Source: CAZAQB01 sp964487155 (GTDB lineage Bacteria; Pseudomonadota; Gammaproteobacteria; Nitrococcales; Nitrococcaceae). From it: a stretch of DNA of 64,000 bases. The DNA lies in the NCBI GenBank assembly GCA_964487155.1, contig CAZAQB010000001.1:1-64000 (forward strand). Reading direction: 5' to 3'. Below, piece by piece: positions 17,016-26,056 of the stretch (its first letter is position 1; the number at the start of each line of letters is the position of its first letter). The position numbers were made by a program, and so were the translations under genes. Under the pieces are notes generated by a model. That model worked only from the letters and a program-made list of their open reading frames with translations, had not been told where the DNA came from and searched no databases.

Positions 17016-17616
17016 GGCCGGCGATGCGCACGTAGTTCAGCACGCCGCCCAGACGTCCCGTTGACGACTGCTCACTGTGATTCACCAGCAGGCCCCGCAA
17101 CCGCTGCCGAGCGGCCGGCTCCAGCCGATCCCACCCCTGGGCACTGGAGGAAACGAGCTGGGTGCCACGGTTCCTGTCCGGCCGCACCTGCAGTGACGCC
17201 GCCGGCAGTTCTGCGCCCGCCAGACGGGCGTGCTGGGGCGACCCTGCCTGCAGCGCTGAACCACCGGGCTGCGGGGGCCCGCCCGACGGCACCAGCAGCA
17301 ACGCCGCCAGCGCCACCGTGGCAGCCACCGCGGCCCCAGCTACCGGCTTCAGCCAGCCGGCACCGAGCCGTCGCGACGCCTGCAACGGCGGTTCCTGCTC
17401 CAGTGCCGCCGCGACCCGAGCCGCCAGGGTGCCGGCACCTCGGGGCGGCAAGTTGCCGTGCAGAGAGTCCCGGATCAGGTGGTAGCGGGCCAGTCGCGCC
17501 CGTGCCTCGCCATCCCGACCGAGCCGGCGCAGCGCCAGCGCATACTCGTCACGTCCGAGCTCGTCGTCGCAAAGCGCCGAGAGCTGCTCGTTGAACCCCT
17601 CACCGTTCCCCGTCAC
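16999..17616 (-). CDS. rseA: Anti-sigma-E factor RseA/MucA
   Basis: A 205-residue single-pass membrane protein. The N-terminal cytoplasmic domain (EQLSALCDDELGRDEYALAL) is the RseA/MucA sigma-binding fold. A membrane helix lies near residues 93-112 (PVAGAAVAATVALAALLLVP), and the rest is periplasmic and would be cut by DegS and RseP on stress. It overlaps rpoE by four bases, keeping sigma and anti-sigma production coupled. Confidence 0.93.
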   Translation of the reverse strand: MTGNGEGFNEQLSALCDDELGRDEYALALRRLGRDGEARARLARYHLIRDSLHGNLPPRGAGTLAARVAAALEQEPPLQASRRLGAGWLKPVAGAAVAATVALAALLLVPSGGPPQPGGSALQAGSPQHARLAGAELPAASLQVRPDRNRGTQLVSSSAQGWDRLEPAARQRLRGLLVNHSEQSSTGRLGGVLNYVRIAGHERSE

Positions 17617-18206
17617 TGCTCCACCTCAGACGACAGCATCGGCTGCAAACGCCGATCGATGAACTCCCGAGCCCGAAAGATTCGCGACCGGACCGTGCCG
17701 ATCGGACACTCCATGGTCTGGGCAATCTCCTCGTAGCTCAGCCCTTCGATTTCCCGGAGTGTAATCGCAGTGCGCAGATCCTCCGGCAAATCCTCTATCG
17801 CCTGGAACACGGTGCGCTGAATCTCGTCGCGCTCTGCCAGGCTCTCCGGCGTTTCGTGGTCCTTCAGCCGGGACTCGATGTCGTAGCGTTCGGCGTCCTG
17901 GGCGTCGATGTCGCTATCCGGCGGCCGGCGTCCCTGGGCCACCAGGTAGTTCTTCGCCGTGTTGATGCCGATCCGGTACAGCCATGTGTAGAAGCTACTG
18001 TCGCCCCGGAAGTTCGGCAGTGCGCGGTAGGCCTTGATGAAGGCCTCCTGGGATACATCCAGAGCCTCTGTCGGGTCATGAACGTACCGCTGGATCAGCT
18101 TTACCAGCTTGTGCTGGTACTTCTGGACCAGCACGTTGAACGCTTGCCGGTCGCCCGCCTTGACCCGCTCCACGAGTTCCTTGTCGGCGCCAGCGTTCAC
18201 GACCAT
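17613..18206 (-). CDS. rpoE: RNA polymerase sigma factor RpoE (AlgU type)
   Basis: A 197-residue ECF sigma factor. Region 2 is clear (FNVLVQKYQHKLVKLIQRYV and DVSQEAFIKAYRAL), and region 4 has the helix-turn-helix SYEEIAQTMECPIGTVRSRI. The protein is almost the same length as E. coli RpoE (191) and Pseudomonas AlgU (193). A matching sigma-E promoter lies directly upstream, so the operon is expected to be autoregulated. It is divergent from nadB, the usual neighbour. Confidence 0.97.
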   Translation of the reverse strand: MVVNAGADKELVERVKAGDRQAFNVLVQKYQHKLVKLIQRYVHDPTEALDVSQEAFIKAYRALPNFRGDSSFYTWLYRIGINTAKNYLVAQGRRPPDSDIDAQDAERYDIESRLKDHETPESLAERDEIQRTVFQAIEDLPEDLRTAITLREIEGLSYEEIAQTMECPIGTVRSRIFRAREFIDRRLQPMLSSEVEQ

Positions 18207-18244
18207 GCCGCCATCAGGACGGCCCCGGGTCGCGTGCTACCAAC

Positions 18245-18271
18245 GTAGACATTGGGTCTCATGGATAGTTC
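18245..18271 (-). promoter_or_regulatory. Sigma-E-type promoter of rpoE operon
   Basis: On the minus strand, GAACTA (18271-18266) is followed after 16 bases by TCTAC (18249-18245). This matches the RpoE/AlgU consensus GAACTT-N16-TCTGA in 9 of 11 positions with the exact spacer. The predicted start is about 30 bases ahead of the rpoE ATG. Confidence 0.7.
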
Positions 18272-18384
18272 GCGGCCAAGTCCGGGAGCGGTTTATAGTT
18301 CTTGCCGGGTGAGCAGCCCGCACCGAAACACGGGGCGGTGCCGCGAGAGCGAAAGGGCGGCAGGCAGCGTAGCCGATCCGCACG

Positions 18385-20192
18385 ATGGCATTCAAGACAA
18401 TGAGATCCGGCGAGGAAACAACAGACATTCTGATCATCGGCAGCGGCGTCGCCGGGCTCACCATGGCCCTGCGGCTGCCGGAGCGTCTGCGGGTCACGCT
18501 GCTGGCCAAGGGGCCCATGGCCGAGGGCGCGAGCCTCTACGCCCAGGGGGGCGTGTCCGCGGTGCTGGAGGCCGGGGATTCCATAGACGCCCATGTAGCC
18601 GACACCCTGGAGGCCGGCGCCGGATTGTGCGATCCGGCGGCGGTCCGCCAGGTGGCCGAGGGCGCCCCGGAGGCGGTGCAGTGGCTCCTTGAGCAGCAGG
18701 TGCCCTTCACCACCCGGCCCGGCGATAACGGCGAGCCGGTGCTGCATCTGCACCGGGAGGGAGGCCACAGTCACCGTCGTATCGTTCATGCCGCCGACCA
18801 TACCGGGCGGGCCATTGAAACCACCCTCCTGGCGCGGGCCCTGCAACGGCCGAATATCCGCATTCTGGAGAACCAGGTGGCGGTGGACCTGATCACCGCC
18901 CGGCGCCTGGGCCACGGTTCGGACCGATGCCTGGGGGCCTACGTACTGGATGCCCGCCACGCCGGCGTGCGTCCCCTGGCCGCGGGCGCGGTGGTGCTGG
19001 CCAGCGGCGGCGCCAGCAAGGCCTACCTGTACAGCACCAACCCGGAGGGCGCCACCGGCGACGGCATCGCCATGGCCTGGCGGGCCGGCTGCCGGGTCGC
19101 CAACCTGGAATTCAATCAGTTTCACCCCACCTGCCTGTTCCATCCCAGGGCGCGGTCGTTCCTGATCAGCGAGGCGGTGCGTGGCGAGGGCGGCCGGTTG
19201 CTGTTGCCGGACGGCGAGGCCTTCATGGAGCGTTTCGACCCTCGTGGCGAGCTGGCCCCCCGGGACATCGTGGCCCGCGCCATCGACCACGAGATGAAGC
19301 GCCTCGGCGCGGACTGCGTGCAGCTGGACATCAGCCACCGTCCCGCGGAGTTCATCCGCGAGCACTTCCCCACCATCCACGGCCGCTGCCTGGAGCTCGG
19401 CATCGACATCACCCGGGAGCCCATCCCGGTGGTGCCCGCGGCCCACTACACCTGCGGCGGCATCCTCGTTGACGGCGCCGGGCGAACCGACCTGGCGGGG
19501 CTCTATGCCATTGGCGAGACCGCCTGCACCGGCCTGCACGGCGCCAACCGGCTGGCGAGCAATTCCCTGCNNNNNNNNNNNNNNNNNNNNNNNNNNNNNN
19601 NNNNNNNNNNNNNNNNNNNNNNNNNNNNNNNNNNNNNNNNNNNNNNNNNNNNNNNNNNNNNNNNNNNNNNGAGACCGCCTGCACCGGCCTGCACGGCGCC
19701 AACCGGCTGGCGAGCAATTCCCTGCTGGAATGCCTGGTCTACGGCATGGCCGCGGCGGCCGCCTGCGACGCCGACCTGGCCACCCGCCCGCCGTCGGCGC
19801 CCGCGCTGCCGCCCTGGGACGAAACCCAGGTCACCGACTCCGACGAGCAGGTGGTGGTGGCCCACAACTGGCTGGAGATCCGCCGTTGCATGTGGGACTA
19901 CGTGGGCATCGTGCGCACCGACAAGCGCCTGGCCCGGGCGCGCCGGCGCATCGACCTGCTGCAGGGGGAGATCGACGATTACTACGGCAATTTCCGGGTC
20001 ACACCGGACCTGATCGAGTTGCGCAACCTGGCGCTGGTGGCGGGGCTGATGGTCGACAGCGCCGCCACCCGTCGGGAGAGCCGGGGCCTGCACTACACTC
20101 TGGACTGCCCCAACCCGGCTCCGGGGCCGGCTCAGTCCACCATCCTGGTGCCGCCGGCGCCCCGCACTTACGCGGGCGCCGGCGGACGCTGA
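18385..20192 (+). CDS. nadB: L-aspartate oxidase (split by an artificial assembly gap)
   Basis: NadB oxidises L-aspartate to iminoaspartate, the first step of de novo NAD synthesis. It has the FAD motif GSGVAGLTMAL near residue 20, LYAQGGVSAV, the active-site segment VHAADHTGRAIE, and the C-terminal helical domain. Coding runs in one frame from 18385 to the gap at 19571-19670 and in another frame after it. The 55 bases before the gap (19516-19570) are repeated exactly at 19671-19725. Dropping the Ns and one copy restores a single frame of 550 residues, close to E. coli NadB (540), so the gene is intact in the real genome. Confidence 0.93.
19516..19725. other. Assembly gap with duplicated 55-base flanks (in nadB)
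   Basis: One hundred Ns (19571-19670) lie between two identical 55-base copies (19516-19570 and 19671-19725). This is the signature of two contigs that overlap by a 55-base k-mer and were scaffolded without merging. No sequence seems to be missing. Confidence 0.9.
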
Positions 20193-20334
20193 TTTGCGCA
20201 TCGATCCGCCGCCGCCATGGCCGGAGATGCCTCGCCCGGCGCTCGGTGAGCGCACAAGCGGGCGCTCAGGCAAGCAGGATTTCCGGGGGCGGCTTGCGTA
20301 TCTGACCAAAGTCAGTGCCGCCGCTGGCGGGGCG

Positions 20335-20505
20335 TGGCCCGCGGATAAGGCGCGCAAGCGCGGCATCCGGCGTCCCGGGGCCCAGCGTCTTGCCGCGGCC
20401 TGGCGAACACGGGACGCCGTTGCTGGTACGTCGACGCGTAGGCCGGTGGAGGCGGAGTTCGGGCTGAACCGAAGACGCCGGATGCGCTTCGCTTATCCGG
20501 CCTAC
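20335..20505. repeat. BIME: two inverted REP-like palindromes
   Basis: The REP at about 20339-20375 is in minus orientation (GCGGATAAGGCGCGC, then GGCATCCGGCGTC). A second one at 20477-20505 is in plus orientation (GCCGGATGCGCTTCGC, then TTATCCGGCCTAC). The pair fills most of the gap between the convergent nadB and ygfX genes. The second copy ends only two bases before the ygfX stop codon. Confidence 0.75.
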
Positions 20506-20507
20506 AT

Positions 20508-20987
20508 CTACATCCTGGCCGCCGCCCGGGCGCGCAGGGCCAGTCCCTCCTCCAGGGCCCGGCGCAGCCGCCGGTGAGTGTCGGCATCCAGGGCGTCGGC
20601 CGGCAGCACCAGGCGACGCGCACCGGCCACTGGCCTGCGAAAGTGCACGATGCACAACCAGGGGCTGACCAGCGCCGCCACTGCCTCGCCCCGCCACAGC
20701 CGGCTGTCGCCGGTCTCCAGCTGCCAGCGCCCGTCCTGCCCCCATTGGACGCGGCGCACGAACCGGTGGCTGGTGGACAGGGCGTGGCGCGTGAGCTCCC
20801 ACGCCAGCGTGCCCAGCACCAGTGCAAGCCACGCCAGAGCCGCGAGCCAGGGCAGGGGCAGGAACAGCAGCGGGGCGGCGGCCAGAGCATGGGCCGCGAC
20901 GATGAAGGCGGTCAGGGTGGCGGAAGGCCGCCGCTCAAAGACCAGCGGCGTGGCGGACGGTGCCCACAATGGCGGCGAGTCGCTCAT
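20508..20987 (-). CDS. ygfX: YgfX/CptA-family membrane protein
   Basis: A small inner-membrane protein of about 159 residues with two close membrane helices (about residues 27-65) and a soluble C-terminal domain with the YgfX pattern (WQLETGDSRLWRGEAVAALV). In E. coli it is encoded next to sdhE and was described as the CptA toxin acting on cell-division and shape proteins; the toxin role is debated. It overlaps the sdhE end by about 50 bases. An in-frame ATG at 21005 would add six residues. Downstream is the BIME. Confidence 0.8.
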   Translation of the reverse strand: MSDSPPLWAPSATPLVFERRPSATLTAFIVAAHALAAAPLLFLPLPWLAALAWLALVLGTLAWELTRHALSTSHRFVRRVQWGQDGRWQLETGDSRLWRGEAVAALVSPWLCIVHFRRPVAGARRLVLPADALDADTHRRLRRALEEGLALRARAAARM

Positions 20988-21183
20988 CCCCAGGGTGATC
21001 TCCATTCACCAGCCACGCCTGCAGGCGGTCGTCTTCGCAGTCCAGCAGGGCCTCGAACTCGGCCCGTCCCGCGGCATCCAGATTCGGGTAACCCCGCTCC
21101 AGGAAACGCTGCAGGATGAGGTCGAGCTCCCGGGTGCCGCGCCGGCATCGCCAGCGCAGCCTGGACAGGCGGTCGTCGCTCAC
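20935..21183 (-). CDS. sdhE: FAD assembly factor SdhE
   Basis: An 82-residue protein of the SdhE/YgfY family (SDH5 in eukaryotes) that promotes covalent attachment of FAD to SdhA. The key motif RGTRELDLILQRFLE contains the conserved RGxxE. It is encoded 10 bases after sdhB and so belongs to the sdhCDAB transcription unit. The length is typical (E. coli 88). Confidence 0.93.
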   Translation of the reverse strand: MSDDRLSRLRWRCRRGTRELDLILQRFLERGYPNLDAAGRAEFEALLDCEDDRLQAWLVNGDHPGDERLAAIVGTVRHAAGL

Positions 21184-21193
21184 GCCGCCGGGT

Positions 21194-21973
21194 TCAGTCG
21201 CGGGCCACCATCAGCTTCTTGATCTCGGTGATGGCGCGGGCCGGATTCAGGCCCTTGGGACACACCGAGGTGCAGTTCATGATGGTGTGGCAGCGGTAGA
21301 GCTTGAACGGGTCCTGCAGGTCATCCAGGCGCTCACCGGTGGACTCATCCCGGCTGTCCACGATCCAGCGGTAGGCCTGCAGCAGAATCGCCGGCCCCAG
21401 GTAGCGGTCCGGATTCCACCAGTAGCTGGGGCAGGAGGTCTGGCAGCAGGCGCACAGGATGCACTCGTAGAGCCCGTCCAGCAGAGCCCGGTCATCCTTG
21501 GACTGGAGCCGCTCCCGGTCCGGCGGCGCCGGGGTCTGGGTGCGGATCCAGGGCTTGATGGAGGCGTACTGGGCGTAGAAGTGGGTCAGGTCCGGCACCA
21601 AGTCCTTGACTACCGGCGAGGAGGGCAGAGGGTAGATGCGCACATCGCCGTCGATGTCGTCGATGGCCTTGGTGCAGGCCAGGGTATTGGCGCCATCGAT
21701 GTTCATGGCGCAGGACCCGCAGATGCCCTCGCGGCAGGAACGCCGGAAGGTCAGGGTCGGGTCGACCTCGTTCTTGATCTTGATGAGCGCGTCCAGAACC
21801 ATCGGACCGCAGCTGTCCATGTCGAGCTCATAGGTGTCCAGCCGCGGATTCCTGCCGCTGTCCGGATCCCAGCGGTAGACCTTGAAACTCCGCACCGAAC
21901 CGCCCTTGGCCTCGGAGCGGAACACCTGGCCGTCCTGGACGCGGGAATTTGCCGGGAGGGAGAACTTTGCCAT
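21194..21973 (-). CDS. sdhB: Succinate dehydrogenase iron-sulfur subunit
   Basis: A 259-residue subunit of complex II that passes electrons from FAD to the quinone site. The N-terminal ferredoxin domain has the [2Fe-2S] ligands in CREGICGSC, and the C-terminal domain has CILCACCQTSCP and CTSVCPKGLNP for the [4Fe-4S] and [3Fe-4S] clusters. The gene follows sdhA by about 54 bases. Confidence 0.96.
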   Translation of the reverse strand: MAKFSLPANSRVQDGQVFRSEAKGGSVRSFKVYRWDPDSGRNPRLDTYELDMDSCGPMVLDALIKIKNEVDPTLTFRRSCREGICGSCAMNIDGANTLACTKAIDDIDGDVRIYPLPSSPVVKDLVPDLTHFYAQYASIKPWIRTQTPAPPDRERLQSKDDRALLDGLYECILCACCQTSCPSYWWNPDRYLGPAILLQAYRWIVDSRDESTGERLDDLQDPFKLYRCHTIMNCTSVCPKGLNPARAITEIKKLMVARD

Positions 21974-22027
21974 CTGCTTGATCCTCGTCGCCTGATCCGC
22001 GGGTCGCTGCCGGAGCGCGGGGGCCGC

Positions 22028-23821
22028 CTAATAGACTCGCGCCTTGGGCGGAATGGCCTGCATCTCGTCGGTCAGGGGCTGCAGGTGCACCGGACGGTAG
22101 TCGAAGCTGACCTCGCCCTTGGCGTCCATCCAGGACAGCGTGTGCTTCATCCAGTTCTCGTCGTCGCGATCAGCGAAGTCTTCCCGGGCATGGGCCCCCC
22201 GGCTCTCGGTACGGTTCGCGGCCGAGCGGATAGACGTCACGGCACAGGCGAGCAGGTTCTCCAGCTCCAGGGTCTCCACCAGGTCGGAGTTCCACACCAG
22301 GGAGCGGTCGCTCACCGCCACGTCGGCGAAGCTTGCGTAGACCTCCTGCATGCGGCTGCAGCCCTCGTCCAGGGTCTCGCCGGTGCGGAATACCGCCGCG
22401 TAGTTCTGCATGGTGCGCTGCATGCGGTCGCGAATGCCGGCGGTGGGCTCGGAGCCCTTGGCGTTGCGTAGCCGGTCCAGCCGCTCCAGGGCGCGGTCTG
22501 AGGCGTCGTCGGGCAGGGGCCGGTGATTGGCGCCCTGCTCGCGTACCAGCTCGGCGGCCCGGATTGCCGCCGCCCGGCCGAACACCACCAGGTCCAGCAG
22601 CGAATTGGAGCCCAGGCGGTTGGCGCCGTGCACCGACACGCAGGCCGCCTCGCCAATGGCCATCAGCCCCGGCACTACGCTGTCTGGGCTGCTGTCCTTG
22701 AGGGTCACCACCTCGCCCATGAAGTTGGTGGGGATTCCACCCATGTTGTAGTGCACCGTGGGCAGCACCGGGATGGGCTCCCGGGTGACGTCCACGCCGG
22801 CGAAGATCTTGGCGGTCTCCGCGATGCCCGGCAGGCGCTCGTTGATCACCTCGGCGCCGAGGTGCTCCAGGTGCAGGTGGATATGGTCGCTGCCCTGGCC
22901 GACCCCGCGCCCCTCGCGGATCTCGATGGTCATGGCCCGGCTCACCACGTCCCGGGATGCGAGATCCTTGGCGTTGGGGGCGTAGCGCTCCATGAAGCGC
23001 TCGCCCTCGGAGTTGGTCAGGTAGCCGCCTTCACCGCGCACCCCCTCGGTGATCAGGCAGCCGGCGCCGTAGATGCCGGTGGGGTGGAACTGGATGAACT
23101 CCATGTCCTGCAGGGGCAGGCCGGCGCGGATCACCATGCCGGCACCGTCGCCCGTGCAGGTGTGGGCGGACGTGCACGAGAAGTACGCCCGGCCGTAACC
23201 GCCAGTGGCCAGCACGGTCTGGTGGGCACGGAAGCGGTGGATCTCGCCGGTTGACAGGTCGATGGTGACCACGCCGCGGCAGCTGCCGTCGGCGTCCATC
23301 ATCAGGTCGATGGCGAAATGCTCGATGTAGAACTCCGCTTCGTTTTTCAGGGCCTGCTGGTAGAGGGTGTGCAGCATGGCATGGCCGGTGCGGTCCGCCG
23401 CGGCGCAGGTGCGCTGGGCCCGGCCCTCGCCGTAATGGGTGGTCATACCGCCGAAGGGGCGCTGGTAGATCCTGCCCTCCTCGGTTCGGGAGAAAGGCAC
23501 GCCGTAGTGCTCCAGCTCGATAATGGCCGGGATGGCCTCGCGGCACATGTACTCGATCGCGTCCTGGTCGCCCAGCCAGTCGGAGCCCTTGATGGTGTCA
23601 TAGGCGTGCCAGCGCCAGTCGTCCTCACCCATGTTGCCGAGCGCTGCACTGACGCCGCCCTGGGCTGCCACGGTGTGGCTGCGGGTGGGAAACACCTTGG
23701 TGACGCAGGCGGTCTTGAGGCCCTTCGCCGCCATTCCGAAGGTGGCCCGCAGCCCGGCGCCGCCGGCGCCCACCACCACCACGTCGTAGGTGTGGTCGAT
23801 GACCTTGTAATCCCCCGTCAT
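22028..23821 (-). CDS. sdhA: Succinate dehydrogenase flavoprotein subunit
   Basis: A 597-residue catalytic subunit that oxidises succinate to fumarate. The FAD-binding motif VVGAGGAGLRA is near residue 15, and the flavinylation region reads RSHTVAAQGGVSAAL, with the His that binds FAD covalently. Substrate residues lie in the HPTGIYGAG region and RTGHAMLHTLYQ. The ATG at 23821 (MTGDYKVIDH) is chosen; the longer frame upstream overlaps sdhD and is not conserved. It overlaps the last bases of the DUF-free sdhD coding end at 23826 only marginally, with a 4-base gap. Confidence 0.96.
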   Translation of the reverse strand: MTGDYKVIDHTYDVVVVGAGGAGLRATFGMAAKGLKTACVTKVFPTRSHTVAAQGGVSAALGNMGEDDWRWHAYDTIKGSDWLGDQDAIEYMCREAIPAIIELEHYGVPFSRTEEGRIYQRPFGGMTTHYGEGRAQRTCAAADRTGHAMLHTLYQQALKNEAEFYIEHFAIDLMMDADGSCRGVVTIDLSTGEIHRFRAHQTVLATGGYGRAYFSCTSAHTCTGDGAGMVIRAGLPLQDMEFIQFHPTGIYGAGCLITEGVRGEGGYLTNSEGERFMERYAPNAKDLASRDVVSRAMTIEIREGRGVGQGSDHIHLHLEHLGAEVINERLPGIAETAKIFAGVDVTREPIPVLPTVHYNMGGIPTNFMGEVVTLKDSSPDSVVPGLMAIGEAACVSVHGANRLGSNSLLDLVVFGRAAAIRAAELVREQGANHRPLPDDASDRALERLDRLRNAKGSEPTAGIRDRMQRTMQNYAAVFRTGETLDEGCSRMQEVYASFADVAVSDRSLVWNSDLVETLELENLLACAVTSIRSAANRTESRGAHAREDFADRDDENWMKHTLSWMDAKGEVSFDYRPVHLQPLTDEMQAIPPKARVY

Positions 23822-23825
23822 CGAT

Positions 23826-24206
23826 TCAGCCCCCCAGAGCGATCTTGAGCACGGCAAAAATGCCCGCAGCAGCCAGCACCACGGCGGCAAACTGGATCAG
23901 GACGTTGGCCACCAGGCGCGGGCCCCGCGCGGGGACGTAGTCCTCCAGGACCACCTGCAGACCGATGACGCCGTGATAGCTAGCCACCGCCAGGGTGACC
24001 ACCAGGGCGATCGCCGTCACCGGAGAGCCAATCCAGGCCCGGGCCGCCGCATAGTCGGCGCCGGCGTAGCTGGCGATGCCGAAGGCCAGCCACAGCAGCA
24101 GCGGCACCAGCGCCACGGCCGTAATCCGCTGGGCCATCCAGTGACCGGTCCCATGGTGGGCCGACCCCAGTCCGCGCGCTTGCTTGATGGGCGTGCGCAA
24201 TGCCAT
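23826..24206 (-). CDS. sdhD: Succinate dehydrogenase membrane anchor subunit D
   Basis: A 126-residue membrane anchor with three helices (about 27-47, 58-78 and 98-120). The motif SYHGVIGLQVVLEDYV carries the haem-binding His and the quinone-site residues of SdhD. It lies between sdhC and sdhA in the conserved sdhCDAB order. Confidence 0.93.
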   Translation of the reverse strand: MALRTPIKQARGLGSAHHGTGHWMAQRITAVALVPLLLWLAFGIASYAGADYAAARAWIGSPVTAIALVVTLAVASYHGVIGLQVVLEDYVPARGPRLVANVLIQFAAVVLAAAGIFAVLKIALGG

Positions 24207-24224
24207 GGGAATCCCCTCGTAATG

Positions 24225-24608
24225 TCAGGCCAGGTAGGCGAAGACCCAGATTATGACGGTGAGCACCGCCGCCGCCGCCAGCACCAGGTAGCTGCCCATA
24301 CGGGCGGACTCCAGGTCCAGGGCAGCGCCGGTATCCCACACCAGGTGCCGGACACCGTTGGCCAAGTGGTAGAACAGGGCGAAGGTGAACAGGAACAATG
24401 CGATCTGGCCGAGGAAACTCCCCAGCACCGCCTGCGACTGCCCATAGGCCACCGGCCCGGTGGCCGCCGCCGCCAGCCAGTACACCAGCAGCACCAGACC
24501 CAGCGTCAGAGCGGCCCCCGTAATGCGATGGGTTATGGAGGTGATGGCGGTGAGCGGAAGCTTGTAGATCTGCAGGTGCGGAGAGAGCGGCCGATTATCG
24601 CTATGCAT
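24225..24608 (-). CDS. sdhC: Succinate dehydrogenase cytochrome b556 subunit
   Basis: A 127-residue membrane subunit with three helices. The N-terminal motif RPLSPHLQIYKLPLTAITSI followed by HRITG and the later HLANGVRHLVWD (haem His) define SdhC. The ATG at 24608 (MHSDNRPLSPH) is chosen; the frame continues upstream without conservation. First structural gene of the sdh operon, downstream of the palindromic promoter region at 24713-24745. Confidence 0.94.
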   Translation of the reverse strand: MHSDNRPLSPHLQIYKLPLTAITSITHRITGAALTLGLVLLVYWLAAAATGPVAYGQSQAVLGSFLGQIALFLFTFALFYHLANGVRHLVWDTGAALDLESARMGSYLVLAAAAVLTVIIWVFAYLA

Positions 24609-24712
24609 TATCGAACTCCACGAAGAGCCGGGCCGGCAAACCGGCGCAACAGTAACCACTTGCCCTGCCACTTGCAAGACTGCGGCGCTGCACCATGGGC
24701 GCCTGGCCGGCC

Positions 24713-24745
24713 TCGATAAACCGGTTTTCAGAGTGTTGCAACACT
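24713..24745 (-). promoter_or_regulatory. Possible sdhC promoter with two palindromic operators
   Basis: A perfect 14-base palindrome AGTGTTGCAACACT (24732-24745) and a perfect 10-base palindrome AAACCGGTTT (24718-24727) lie in the 176-base gap upstream of sdhC. On the minus strand TTGCAA inside the first palindrome is 17 bases from TATCGA (24718-24713), a weak sigma-70-like pair. The first palindrome could instead end the short gene at 24785-24964. Confidence 0.45.
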
Positions 24746-24784
24746 TACCTGACAGGCTTTCCAGGACAGTTACGGCCTGACGGT

Positions 24785-24964
24785 TCAGAAGTCCGAGCAG
24801 CGGCCGTTGCGCTCCCAGTCGCCGTACCGGGTCGGCTCCGGGCCCTTGGGGCCGCCCACTTCCTCCGGCCAGGTCTCCGGCCGGTCCCAGTCCACCGCCG
24901 TGCTATCCTCGGTTGCATCGGACGCGATCCGGTCTCCCGGCCGCTCGCCCTTATTGTCGTTCAT
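24785..24964 (-). CDS. SDH assembly factor 4-like protein (DUF1674)
   Basis: A 59-residue protein whose C terminus, GGPKGPEPTRYGDWERNGRC followed by SDF, is the DUF1674 signature shared with mitochondrial SDHAF4, which binds flavinylated SdhA and protects it during complex II assembly. The N-terminal half is charged and likely disordered. The ATG at 24964 is chosen. It lies 176 bases upstream of sdhC on the same strand, so it may be co-transcribed with sdhCDAB-sdhE. It diverges from ygfZ, with the two starts only 39 bases apart. Confidence 0.82.
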   Translation of the reverse strand: MNDNKGERPGDRIASDATEDSTAVDWDRPETWPEEVGGPKGPEPTRYGDWERNGRCSDF

Positions 24965-25003
24965 CGCAGCAAACCCCTCGTCGACCTGAAGGACCGCCCG
25001 AGT

Positions 25004-26056
25004 ATGCCACAGTCGCATTCCGCCACCCCCGATCCGCTGCGGCTGGAGTCCGACTGGGGCTCCGTTGCCGCTGCCGGCACCCGGCCGGCGGACTCCGGGG
25101 CCGATTTCTGCTTCGCCGATCCGGCCGAGGAAGCCGCCGCGGTCCTGGACCAGGGCGTGGTCTCACCGCTGCTGCACCTGGGCGCCCTGGAGTTCACCGG
25201 AGTCGACGCGTTCGCCTTCCTCCATGGCCAGGTGAGCAACGCGGTCGGCGACCTCGGCCCCGAGCAGAGCCGGCTGGCGGCCTACTGCTCGGCCAAGGGC
25301 CGCAGCCTGGCGCTGATGCGCCTGCTGGCCCACAACGGCGGCCTGCTGGTCCTGGTCCATGACGCCCTCGCGGAAGCGGTACGCCGGCGCCTGCAGATGT
25401 TCGTGCTCCGCTCCAAGGTGGAGATCCGCAACGCCGGCGCGGAACTGCCGGTGCTGGGCGTGGCGGGAGCGGCAGCGGAGACGCTGCTGGCCGAGAACCT
25501 GGGTTCGCCGCCCCGGGCACCGGGAGAGGTGGCCGCGGCGGGGGATCTGCGCTGCCTGCGCCTGCCGGACGCCGGACGCTACCTGGTGCTGGGCCCGGCC
25601 GACCAGGTCGGGCCCCTTTGGGAGACTCTGGCGCGGGGTCTGCAACCGGTGGGCAGCGCCGCCTGGCGGCTGCTGGACGTGCGCGCCGGACTGCCGGAGG
25701 TGGTGCCGGAGACCAGCGAGCACTTCGTGCCGCTGATGCTGAATCTGGAGGCGCTGGGGGGCGTCAGCTACTCGAAGGGCTGCTACCCGGGCCAGGAGGT
25801 GGTGGCCCGCATGCATTCCCGGGGCCGCCTCAACCGCCGCATGTACCGCCTGGCCGTGGCGGGGCCGGCGCCGGCCCCTGGCAGTTCGGTGCGCACCTCG
25901 GAGGACCGGGAGGCCGGCGAGGTGGTGATCTCCGCGCCTACGCCGGAGGGCCGCTCGGAGGCGCTGGCGGTGCTGCGCATCGAGGAGGCGGGTCGGGAAG
26001 ACCTGCAGGTGGGCGGTGTCGGAGTGGAGGCGTTGGAGTTGCCCTACGCGGTTTGA
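25004..26056 (+). CDS. ygfZ: Folate-binding iron-sulfur assembly protein YgfZ
   Basis: A 350-residue member of the YgfZ/GcvT family. The signature KGCYPGQEVVARMHSRGR is present near residue 255, with the Cys required for YgfZ function in folate-dependent Fe-S cluster maintenance. The start ATG (25004) follows GAAGGA by about ten bases. Homologous to mitochondrial IBA57. Divergent from the SDHAF4-like gene, which is sensible because complex II carries three Fe-S clusters. Confidence 0.93.
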   Translation: MPQSHSATPDPLRLESDWGSVAAAGTRPADSGADFCFADPAEEAAAVLDQGVVSPLLHLGALEFTGVDAFAFLHGQVSNAVGDLGPEQSRLAAYCSAKGRSLALMRLLAHNGGLLVLVHDALAEAVRRRLQMFVLRSKVEIRNAGAELPVLGVAGAAAETLLAENLGSPPRAPGEVAAAGDLRCLRLPDAGRYLVLGPADQVGPLWETLARGLQPVGSAAWRLLDVRAGLPEVVPETSEHFVPLMLNLEALGGVSYSKGCYPGQEVVARMHSRGRLNRRMYRLAVAGPAPAPGSSVRTSEDREAGEVVISAPTPEGRSEALAVLRIEEAGREDLQVGGVGVEALELPYAV

